Below, in pieces: positions 12,862 through 22,249 of a stretch of 64,000 bases of DNA. Made by a program: the position numbers and the translations under genes. Below the pieces are notes generated by a model. The model did not search any database, had not been told where the DNA came from, and saw nothing but the letters and a program-made list of their open reading frames with translations. Each line of letters starts with the position of its first letter. Positions within the stretch are counted from its first letter, which is position 1. This DNA comes from Lycorma delicatula (taxonomy: Eukaryota; Arthropoda; Insecta; Hemiptera; Fulgoridae), in assembly GCF_047948215.1 (NCBI RefSeq), contig NC_134455.1, positions 164,530,575 to 164,594,574 on the forward strand, written 5' to 3'.

Positions 12862-14130
12862 TTAATATGTGGCTGGTCTTTTAACTATATTTTTCCAATT
12901 GCTTCTTTCTTCATCGATTTGCCGTAACACCTCTTCATTTGTCACCTCATCCACCCATCTGATTTTTAACATTCTCCTATAGCACCACATTTCAAAAGCT
13001 TCTAATCTTTTCTTCTCAGGTACTTTGATCGTCCAAGTTTCATTTCCATACAAAGCGACGCTCCAAACATATACTTTCAAAAATCTTTTCGTGACATTTA
13101 AATAAATTTTTGATGTAAACAAATTATATTTCTGACTGAAAGCTCGTTTCGCCTGAGCTATTCGGTATTTTATATCACTTCTGCTTCGTCCATCTTTAGT
13201 AATTCTACTTCCCAAATAACAGAATTCTTCTACCTCCATAATCTTTTCTCTTCCTATTTCACATTCAGTGGTCCATCCTTCATTATTTCTACTACATTTC
13301 ATTACTTTCGTTTTGTTCTTGTTTATTTTCATGCGGTAGTTCTTGCGTAGGACTTCATCTATGCCGTTCATTGTTTTTTCTAAATCCTTTTTACTTTCAG
13401 CTAGAATTACTATATCATCAGTTAATCGTAGCATCTTTATCTTTTCACCTTGTACTGCTCCTCCGGATCTAAATTGTTCTTTAACATCATTAACTGCTAG
13501 TTCTATGTAAAGATTAAAAAGTAACGGGGGTCGGAAATATCCTTGTCGGACTCCCTTCTTTATTACGGTTTCTTTCTTATGTTCTTCAATTATTACTATT
13601 GCTATTTGGTTTCTGTAAATGTTAGCAATCGTTCTTCTATCTCTGTATTTGAACTCTAATTTTTTTAAAATGCTGAACATTTTATTCCAGTCTACGTTGT
13701 CGAATGCCTTTTCTATGTCTATAAATGCCAAGTATGTTGGTTTGCTTTTCTTTAATCTTCCTTCTACTATTAATCTGAGCACTAAAATTGCTTCTCTTTA
13801 CTTTTTCTGAAACCAGATTGGTCTTCTCCTAACACTTCTTCCACTCTTCTCTCAATTCTTCTGTACAGGATTGAAGTTAAGATTTTTGATGCATGGCTAG
13901 TTAAACTAATTGTTCTGTATTCTTCACATTTATCTGCTCCTGCTTTCTTCGGTATCATGACTATAACACTCTTTTGAAGTCTAACGGAACTTCCCCTTTT
14001 TCATAAATATTACACACCAGTTTGTATAACCTATCAATCGCTTCCTCACCTGCACTGCACAGTAATTCTACAGGTATTCCGTCTATTCCAGGAGCCTTTC
14101 TGCCATTCAAATCTTTTAATGCTCTCTTAA
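12862..14130 (-). pseudogene. LINE reverse transcriptase domain
   Basis: A 306-codon open stretch (12862-13782) contains YLAFIDIEKAFDNVDW, the motif A region, then GVRQGYFRPPLLFNLY where the family usually has G-x-R-Q-G-C with a serine-proline, and MLRLTDDIVILAESKKDLE, where the usual F/Y-A-D-D box reads L-T-D-D. After this come the thumb-like KNYRMKINKNKTKVMKC and the C-terminal YGNETWTIKVPEKKRLEAFE. Upstream in other frames are DLNGRKAPGIDGIPVELL near 14110 and ADKCEEYRTISLTSHASKI near 13900. The changed catalytic box and frameshifts say it is inactive. The antisense ORF at 13619-13810 is a shadow. Confidence 0.85.
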
Positions 14131-14827
14131 ATTCGGATCTCAGTATTGCTTCTACCTTTCATCCTCTTCGACTTCCTCTTCTTTCTCTATAACATCATTT
14201 TCTAATTCATTTCCTCCGTATAACTCTTCAATATATTCCACCACTTATCGACTTAACCTTTCGTATTATAAATCGGTGTATCATCTTTGTTTAACACATT
14301 ACTAGATTTTAATTTATGTATCCCAAAATTTTCCTTAACTTTCCTGTATTCTCCGTCTATTTTACCAATGTCCATTTCTCTTTCCACTTCTGAACACTTT
14401 TCTTTAATCCACTCTTAATTCGCTAGTTTGCTCATCCTGTTTATAGTATTTCTTAACTGTCGATAGTTCCTTTTACTTTCTTCATCACTAGCTTTCTTAT
14501 ATTTTCTACGTTAACCCATCAGCTGCAATATATCGTCTGAAATCCAAGGTTTTCTACCAGTTCTCTTTGTTCCGCCTAAGTTCGCTTCTGATGATTTAAG
14601 AATTTCCTTTTTAACATTTTCCCATTCTTCTTCTACATTTTCTACTTACCTTTTTTACTCAGACCTCTTACGATGTCCTCCTCAAAAATCTTCTTTACCA
14701 CCTCTTCTCCAAGCTTTTCCATATTCCATCGATTCATCTGACACATTTTCTTCAGGTTTTTAAACCCCAATCTACATTTCATTATCACTAAATTATGGTC
14801 GCTATCAATATCTGCTCCAGGGTAAGT

Positions 14828-15138
14828 TTAGCAGTCGACGAGTTGATTTCTAAATCTTTGCTTAACCATGACATAATCTATCTGATACCTTGCAGTATCG
14901 CCTGGCTTTTTCCATGTGTATATTCTTCTATTATGATTTTTAAACTGGGTGTTGGCAATTACTAAATTATACTTCGTGCAAAACTGTATAAGTCGGTCCG
15001 CTCTTTCATTCCTTTTGCCCAGCCTGTATTCACCCACTGTATTTCCTTCCTTGCCTTTTCCAATGCTTGCATTCCAATCTGGAACTCTTATTAAATTTTC
15101 CTCTCCTTTTATGTGTTTAATTGCTTGGCAATCTCTTC
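14828..15138 (-). pseudogene. LINE endonuclease, C-terminal part
   Basis: The open stretch 14828-15037 reads NERADRLIQFCTKYNLVIANT, then RIYTWKKPGDTARYQIDYVMV, matching the C-terminal half of AP-type LINE endonucleases: the T-W-x-x-P region followed by the I-D-Y motif. It is separated from its N-terminal part by the 1.94-kb insertion ending at 15147. Confidence 0.8.
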
Positions 15139-15146
15139 GTATACAC
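15139..15146. repeat. Target-site duplication, left copy
   Basis: GTATACAC, identical to 17087-17094 on the far side of the inserted element. Confidence 0.9.
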
Positions 15147-15572
15147 TAGAGTGGTCCAAATAGGGCAAAATTTAAGTCGAAAAACGTGCACCCCCTGATT
15201 TAAAAGTACTCTCAAAAACAAAATTTTTGACGCGTTGATGAACCCTTTCCCTTCGAAAAAGTCATCCCCCACTCCACTTGAATTTTAAAGGGGATTTAAC
15301 ATGGGTTTTAGGTTATTTTCAAGTCGTTACGATATAGCGCTGCATGTTTCATCACAAAACTTCAAAAATAACGTATATAAGGGTTTTTGGGGTCGGAGAA
15401 CACAAATTTGAAGTCAAAAACTTATTTTGACACATTGTAACTGTCAAAATCGCTGTCAATCAATTGACAAGTAGCGTTCTTATGAAGGAAAATCAATGTT
15501 TGACATTACAGACAACGTTAATAAGTGTTTTTGGTGTCGGAGAACACGAATTTGAAGTCAGAAACTTAATTT
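15147..15572 (+). repeat. Left long terminal inverted repeat
   Basis: Matches the reverse complement of 16663-17086 nearly base for base from TAGAGTGGTCC through the first full 144-bp unit, with a few substitutions and one- or two-base indels. Confidence 0.9.
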
Positions 15573-16043
15573 GACACATCACAACTGTCAAAATTGCTGT
15601 CAATCAATTGACAACTAGAATTTTTATGAAAAACATCAATGCTCAACATTACAAAAATTGTCAATAAGGGTTTTTGGGGTCGGAGAACACGAATTTGAAT
15701 TAAAAAAACTCATTTTGGCACATTGTAACTGTCAAAATCGCTGTCAATCAATTGACAACTAGCGTTTTTATGTATAAAAATCAATGGTAGACATTGCAAA
15801 TAACGTTAATAAGGGTTTTCGAGGTCGGAGAACACGAATTTTAAGTTAAAAACTTATTTTGACAAGTTAAAACTGTCAAAATCGCTGCCAATTAATTGAC
15901 AACTAGCTTTTTTATGTAGAAAAATCAATGTTAGACATTACAAACAACGTTAATTAGGGTTTTTGGGGTCGGAGAACACGAATTTGAAGTGAAAAAATTG
16001 TTTTGACACATTAAAACTGTTGAAGTTGTTGTCAATTAAAAAA
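15373..16043 (+). repeat. 144-bp subterminal tandem repeat array
   Basis: The phrase GGGTTTTTGGGGTCGGAGAA and variants recurs at 15381, 15525, 15668, 15813 and 15957, spacings of 143-145 bp. Each full unit carries a near-palindrome GTCAATCAATTGAC, then an AACTAGCG-like stretch. About four and a half units lie on the left side, against about two in inverted orientation on the right (16655-16870). Subterminal repeats in hAT elements are known transposase-binding sites; that role here is inferred. Confidence 0.9.
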
Positions 16044-16160
16044 AATCTGAAGGATAGATTCAAAAAGATCAACTCTCATTTTATTTTAAAAATGTTATAT
16101 TCATGTATATAATTATTCAAATAATGTTGTTAAAATTTTGATTTCTATTTCTATTATTAT

Positions 16161-16184
16161 ATTACATTACATATGTAATGTAAT
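16161..16184. repeat. Perfect 24-bp palindrome
   Basis: ATTACATTACAT followed directly by its reverse complement, in the AT-rich stretch just 3' of the family A relic. Confidence 0.8.
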
Positions 16185-16242
16185 TATATACATTTGGATG
16201 TTTTTTGCGATGATCATTTACAATTTGTAGTATATATTGCAA

Positions 16243-16650
16243 TTAACTTTCATCTCTAGTGAATTTACATCTAAATTCTTTCACCAACTTAACCATTCTT
16301 TCTGAGCAGTCATTGACGACCTTTAGATTTTTAACACAATTCAAAGCAGCCAAATAATCTTCGTTTTCGCTCCACTTACATGGATCAATTTCTAGAAAGC
16401 TAGTCGCAAGTTCGAATCGTTTAAAAAAATTCAAGGACTCCGTGTTGACATAAAAGTCGATTTCTTTGTTTAACAATTCGTTAACATTTTTAGTTTCGTA
16501 GCGTTTCGTGTGAGCAGGTTCGTTATCATAATCACAATCATCATCTGTCGCAGATAATAAATTTTCGTAAGTTTCACCCGAAATTGCTACTTTTTCAACC
16601 ATTTTCAGTTTTAATTCAGTTGAGATGTCTTCATCAAAAAGAACTAGCGT
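16243..16650 (-). pseudogene. Family A protein fragment, copy 2
   Basis: The frame from 16602 encodes 119 residues starting MVEKVAISGETY; the same frame can be read upstream to about 16650 as LVLFDEDISTELKLK, so the ATG is probably an internal methionine. Key blocks are FFKRFELATSFLEIDPCKW and NCVKNLKVVNDCSERMVKL, then EFRCKFTRDES before the stop. These align with LSLFDDNVPTAVK, FFTRFSIYNDFLNKYPS and the VVLNHVAEKGVKRFQDYNN trace in the plus-strand relic at 2.9-3.3 kb. It lacks all of the N-terminal half and stops earlier than copy 1. The 5' junction lies at the edge of the inverted end, as expected of a captured or internally deleted gene. Function unknown. Confidence 0.7.
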
Positions 16651-16662
16651 ACCTAGCCAAAA

Positions 16663-17086
16663 TGAGTTTTTTACTTCAAATTCGTGTTCTCCGACCCCAA
16701 AAACCCTAATTAACGTTGTTTGTAATGTCTAACATTGATTTTCCTTCATAAGAACGCTAGTTGTCAATTGATTGACAGCGATTTTGACAGTTACAATGTG
16801 TCAAAATAAGTTTTTGACTTCAAATTCGTGTTCTCCGACCCCCAAAACCCTTATATACGTTACTTTTGAAGTTTTGTGATGAAACATGCTAGCGCTATAT
16901 CGTCACGACTTGAAAATAACCTAAAACCCATGTTAAATCCCCTTTAAAATTCAAGTGGAGTGGGGGATGACTTTATTCGAACGAAAAGGGTTCATCAACG
17001 CGTCAAAAATTTTGTTTTTGAGAGTACTTTTAAATCAGGGGGTGCACGTTTTTCGACTTTAATTTTGCCCTATTTGGACCACTCTA
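16663..17086 (-). repeat. Right long terminal inverted repeat
   Basis: Reverse complement of 15147-15572; ends ...GGACCACTCTA immediately before the right TSD. Confidence 0.9.
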
Positions 17087-17094
17087 GTATACAC
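17087..17094. repeat. Target-site duplication, right copy
   Basis: GTATACAC, identical to 15139-15146. Confidence 0.9.
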
Positions 17095-17430
17095 ACTCTA
17101 CCTCATCATCATCATGGGCGCTTGTAGGCATGTAGACGTTAACAATCGTTGTCGGTTTGGTTTCGATTTTATCCTTATTGCAGTGATTCTATCGCTATGC
17201 ATTTTGAATACTCTACTTTCTTCCCTATCTTCTTGTTCATTACGAAACCTATTCCTGCCTGCCCATTATTTGAAGCTGAGTTAACTATTCTAAAATCACC
17301 TGACCAAAAGTTGTTTTCGTCTTCCCACCGAACCTCGCTAATTCCTACTACATCAACATTTATTCTTTCCATTTCCCTCTTTAAATTTTCTAACCTATCA
17401 ACCTTTTTTAGATTTCTAACATTCCAGGCA
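17095..17430 (-). pseudogene. LINE endonuclease, N-terminal part
   Basis: The minus strand reads MERINVDVVGISEVRWED, FWSGDFRIVNSASNNGQAG and IGFVMNKKIGKKVEY. The G-I-S-E-V-R-W block is the conserved early motif of AP endonucleases with its catalytic glutamate present. The domain is cut off by the element inserted at 17087. Upstream 5' sequence, about 17440-17860, has only short broken frames, such as the 64-codon one at 17557-17751. Confidence 0.85.
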
Positions 17431-17860
17431 CCGACTCGTAGAATGCTATTTTTAATTTTCTGGTGACCACTTCGTTAGTAGTCTCCACCCGAAGATCCGA
17501 ATGGGGGACTAGTTTACCTCCGGAATATTTTACCAAGGAAGGCGCCTCCATCATTGCTATATGAAAATGCAGAGAGCTACATTTTCTTGGAAAAAAATCA
17601 GCTGTAGTTTTCCATTGCTTTCAGCTGTGCAGTACTCAGAGGACTGAGTGGTGTTAACATGGCCGTTTAAGTCGTCCTGTTTTACGCCCTTAACAACTAC
17701 TGAAAGATCTGCTGCCCTCTTATAGGAATCATCCCTTATTCTGGCTCTCAACAGACTCTCCGATATGGTTGCACTGTCGGTCTAGCTACTCTGTATCACT
17801 GAGCACTCAAGTGCTCCCTCACCAACGGCAAGGTCTCATGATTCATATAGGGAGCGCAAT

Positions 17861-18999
17861 ACAATAACGGAAGAGAAAAACATTGATATAAGGAAACCCA
17901 GTCGTAATATTTTCATCAGTGACTGATTTTTCATTCGGATCATTAAATCTGAGGTACCGGTTGTAGGTTTTAATGAAACTTGCTACCTTACCACACCTTT
18001 ATTTTCTTAATTCTTCTTTAAAGATAATTCTTTTCATTATTTTTTTTAAATTTTATGAAGGGGTAAATATTTATTTTTCAAACTTTTTTTTTGTTTACTT
18101 TAACTGCTCCGCATGCATTTAAATAAAACTATTAAAACATAAAAGAAAAGCACCAAAATTTTCAGTAACACGGGCAGAGATATTTCTTGAAAGTCCAAAT
18201 CAATTGTATCCGTTGTTTCATAAAGCAGTTTTCACGATTAACTTGTTCTGAATTAATTTTACAGAACCTGGGAATGAAAACTTTAAAAGAATATTATATT
18301 TGAAACAGATTTTATAGAAAACATTTTTCTAAGTGTGAGCAAATATGCCCTCCGCACATTATAAAGAGTTTGTAAAAACCTTTATAATTTTCTACCTATT
18401 TGGTTTTATCATTTTTTTCGTGGGAATAATATAATATTTATTGCTTGTATGACTACTATCTTGGGGAAAGTTTATTTTTTATACTTATAGTTTTTTTTTT
18501 TGTTTTAGTTCAGCAATTCAGATAGCTATTAAAAATGAAGATTTAAAACTTTTAAATTAGACGTGAAGACATGTTCAGAAGTATTTTTTAAATATATCTA
18601 TGTCATTATAAACTGTTGGTAGAACAATAAATAGATTTTAGAGCGTATCGTATTTTGACGGAGAAGGCATCAATTGATATTCTTTTAATATTTACATCTC
18701 AATAAGTTGAATTTACAAAGTTGTTAAAAATTAATCCGTACGTGAACTATTACGCGAAAATTTTTCATGAAGTTACGAGACGTAATTAATTTTCCTTCCC
18801 AGAAAAAAGTAACAAATCAGTTTTTATAGGAGTTGAACGAATAAATTAAAAAAAAGCTTTTAAAAAAACAATTTATTTTTAACATAACATTTACGATTTC
18901 CGTGTTTTAAGGTGCAATAAATAAGATAATTTATATCTAGAATTTCACGTTTAGAATTATATCAAATTTAGCTTAAATTATATTAGAATCAATTAAGAA
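17861..18999. other. AT-rich non-coding stretch
   Basis: No coding or RNA gene is visible. It leads into the CpG-rich segment at 19.0 kb and could be upstream regulatory DNA if that segment is a promoter. Confidence 0.5.
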
Positions 19000-19493
19000 A
19001 AAACTAGAATAGACGTCGACTTTGAAGAGACCAGGGCGACTTGAAGCGTGGAAGGCCACGATGTGTCCCGCTTTGAAGGTCATCTCCACTGTGGCCTTAA
19101 CAATAGCGCGCGTCGCTGAACAAAGAAAACGATGAAAAGGGAAAACTTTTTTATAGGCGTTTTGCGAAAGGTAAGAGATTGCGCAGACGTAGTGTGCCGA
19201 CCTTGAGCTGTGAGGAGTGAGAAAGACAGATCGAGAGACTGTAGTAGTGGGGATCGGTGAAAGAGAGTGTGAGGGGCGCGGCGAAAGAGGGGAGGAAGCC
19301 GAACTGAAAGGGAAAGGAATCGCGTCTCAGTTGTGTAACGTCGTACTATGCGGGTGTGTACTGTGTAAGCGCTGCTGCTATGGCCGTAAACAGCAGCTAA
19401 ATTGTTGCGTGGACGCGTGTGTGTGTTCTGTGAAGTTTGTGCCGAAATGGGATTATCAGTAATATTGGATTATTATCTTATTACTACCGATTG
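19000..19493 (+). promoter_or_regulatory. CpG-rich promoter and first-exon candidate
   Basis: The surroundings are AT-rich, yet this segment is GC-rich with many CpGs (about 16 in 19201-19440). It contains a nuclear-receptor-type extended half site TTGAAGGTCA (19073-19082), a weak TATA-like TTTATAGG near 19150, purine-rich leader-like sequence, and ends TTG|GTAAGTA with the intron starting at 19494, a consensus 5' splice site. A second possible donor AAG|GTAAGA lies at 19170/19171. I infer a non-coding first exon of a host gene on the plus strand whose coding exons are outside this window. The 81-codon ORF at 19217-19462 closes before the donor and matches nothing known to me, so it is not called as CDS. 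Confidence 0.5.
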
Positions 19494-22160
19494 GTAAGTA
19501 TGTTTTTAATACGACTTAAAGTATTTATCTGAAAGCTCATACATTGAACTTAATTAATCTATATTTATACAGCTAATATTTTAAAATAGGTTAAGAGGTT
19601 GTTTTGTTTTAGAATTTTTTTCTCAACCTCAGAGACAGTGACACGGTTTATACTTCATCTCTCACTGTTTGTTTACAAAATACAGCAGGTTATTAATCCA
19701 AACGTATAAATAATAACGGCAACGTGTACACGCGCATCAGGGTTCTTGTTATACTGAAAGTTTTTGTGGGAAGAGTATAATTTTTCATCGTTTTGCAAAT
19801 GAAAGGAAACTAATTTTAATTATTAAAACTCTGTGTTCCGCATTAGACATTATTTTTGTGTTCGTCTTCATGGTTTTAATGTTCTGTAAGCGTAATAAAA
19901 GAAATGAAATATCATTATTCGATGATAATTCCAATTTTGTTTTGTTTATTATTTATTATTTTTGTCGTTAATCTTATTTGAAAACTGCTGTTTGTTTATT
20001 CTAATAGTAAGCAGGGTTATTTGTCTTTAACTGATAGTTTATTACTTTATTTAGTGCCGGAATATTTTTATTTAAAATAAATTCCATTTTTTTCTACTAA
20101 CTTTAACACGCAGATAGTCAGTAGTTCATTGTTGCTTATATTTTATTAGGCGTTATTGATCTCTCTATTTTGTTTTTATTATAATTCTAAATTTGTCTTG
20201 CTGTTCTAATGTTTGTATTTATGTTCTCGCGTAATTCATTTACAATCAATTTTAGTAGTAAAATTCTTTACTCGATGTTTTTTTTTGCTTTGTTTTGACA
20301 AATAAAGAATTCAAACCAAGAAATTCGAAATTACTGTAATTTAGTTTCATGAAATTTACGTTATGATTTTTTTTTTATACTATTACTTAATTTACCAAAA
20401 TCTCTTTTTTTATTATTCCATTTAATTCTATTAAGCTGTAATGTAATTTGGAATGCATTTTAATAGTTTGTACATTACAATCCTACATAATGTATTTAAA
20501 AATTTAAAAAAAAAAATTTAATTCTTATTATAGACTGTAGAGTTAGATTAATAGTTTTTGACTTTTGTGGAAGTTAAAAGATAAAATTTTTTATAGTTGA
20601 AATAATTTTTTATATATCGGTTTGGAATTAGTTATATTGTGCTCCCCATTCCAGTTACTGAAACGAAGGAATTAAGGAATAATTTATTTCTTTATATATT
20701 TTTTATCTGAAATACTTTAATTTAATTATTAATATCTATATTTAGTCTAAGAAAGTTTTGGTATATTTTTAATTTAAAGGCTATAAATCACATGAGCTAC
20801 TGTTTGAGTGTTTAATGATTCGGTTGTTTTGAGTTAAAATTTAATTTCAATACGGAAATGCAACGGATTAAAAACAGAGATAAAACTGCAGTGTTTTATA
20901 ATATTGGAATTATACTTTCACTCTCTTTGATATATTAGATTTCATATTCATTCCAATAATGGTATTTTTGTCAAATAATTTTGGTTATTTTTTTTATTTA
21001 CTGTTCTCGACTTTCATATTTTAGTTAGGAAGATAGCATAAGCTATATATTGTTGCTTTTCGGTTCAGTCTGCAGTTTTATGTATTTTTTTATCGTATTT
21101 TTAATGTTAATTTCTGTAACATATGTATTTGATTATCTACCTTGTTGTTTGTTATGTTAATTTATTAATTTTATCTTTCTTCCATTAATCGAGAGTTTTA
21201 AATTCTCTCACATTATTATTCATTATAATAAAAATAAAATAATCATTATTAGTTAATTTTACAAGTCATAAATATTGCTCTTTAATTATTCAAGTTTAAC
21301 AAATGACATACATGACACACATTATATTTGTTAATTGAATAAGAATCAATTTACTCGATTTTATGTAATTTTTAGATTAAATTACGTACCCTAATATTTA
21401 TACAAATTAAAAGCGATATATTAAAAAACTTCTAATTTTGTTTCCAGTGTAATTTTTTTGCTTATTATTGTTATATTGTATCGACTACATTATGTCTTAA
21501 TTGACAGGTAGTTGTTACTAGTAGTGTTTTAAAATATTTATTTTCTACAAGTCGTTAAAATTGAAATTAAATAAATATCCATTTTACTATTACTGATAAA
21601 TTATTTTCTACTGGAAACAAATTATTATTTTTTTTTGTTTAGCTCTATTCTGTTAAACTACATAAACATTATTTTTAAATTATTTAACGAACAAATTATT
21701 TATTTCAGTAATATGAAAAATAATCTTGTCGGTCTTGTTAAGTAGACGAGCATTTTCAAAGTTTGAAAATTATTAGCTATGTATTTATATTGATGCTGTT
21801 TTAAATTTTATTGTTTGAATCGTTGGGAAAACCCAGCTGTTCACGAAGTTTTGAATTGTGGTTAGTTATTTCGATTACGTTTTAAAAATAATTTCTCGTG
21901 ATTTTCAGTGTTTTGTTAAACGCAGGGCTAAATTTAGCAGTATTCTGAAGTGCACCTCGAGTTTCTGTACTTGTTGCCTTTTGCACTAAGAACCTCTGGA
22001 ACAAAATAAATTAATACTTTCACTAAAAGGATGATTTTCGTTTTTTTTTGGGGGGGGGTGGCAAAAATATTTTTACGTTATCGTCGTCCGGAGTAAAAGG
22101 ATTAAATTAAAATTCTTTGAAAAAACTTTAATGCTTTAACGTTTTATTCTGAGAATAAAT

Positions 22161-22249
22161 CATAAGAAATATATATATATATATACACACACATTTTATG
22201 TACATTTCTTATGACAAAAAACTGTAATATATATATATATATTACAGTT
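22161..22249. repeat. Two adjacent inverted repeats around AT/AC tracts
   Basis: CATAAGAAAT (22161-22170) pairs with ATTTCTTATG (22204-22213) around an (AT)n(AC)n tract. Directly beside it 22220-22249 is a perfect 30-bp palindrome, AACTGTAATAT and its complement around an AT core. Confidence 0.75.

Larger units (their letters stand above)
15147..17086 (-). mobile_element. hAT-like element, 1.94 kb, carrying family A relic
   Basis: Bounded by exact 8-bp TSDs (GTATACAC) within the endonuclease of the LINE. The ends are inverted repeats beginning TAGAGTGGTCC, which fits the Y-A-R-N-G ends and 8-bp TSD known for hAT transposons. The inverted ends extend about 420 bp with only scattered differences (left 15147-15572, right 16663-17086). 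Inside are a 144-bp array and a minus-strand fragment of the uncharacterised family A protein. No hAT transposase is seen, so this copy is non-autonomous or the internal protein is its decayed transposase. High similarity of the ends suggests it is younger than the LINE it interrupts. Confidence 0.9.
12655..17860 (-). mobile_element. RTE-like non-LTR retrotransposon (LINE), interrupted
   Basis: Read on the minus strand, the 5' region (about 17860-17470) is followed by an AP-type endonuclease, a reverse transcriptase, a short 3' region and a poly-A tail seen as poly-T at about 12661. The endonuclease is split by the 15147-17086 insertion. Without it the LINE is about 3.25 kb, a size common for RTE-type elements. 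The clade is an inference from the endonuclease (of the kind annotated as craniofacial development protein 2-like) and the reverse transcriptase style. The copy is dead: the coding region is broken into several frames. A second, internally deleted copy lies at 48.1-48.9 kb. Confidence 0.85.

Noticed and set aside
13619..13810. 63-codon plus-strand ORF
   Set aside because: Antisense to the LINE reverse transcriptase.
15373..16043. Regular 144-bp repeats as a CRISPR-like array
   Set aside because: The whole unit repeats without short repeats and unique spacers, it lies in a transposon, and the DNA is eukaryotic.
19217..19462. 81-codon ORF in the CpG-rich segment
   Set aside because: It ends before the splice donor, has Arg/Glu/Cys-rich composition dictated by GC-rich leader DNA, and no recognised domain; better treated as 5' UTR.
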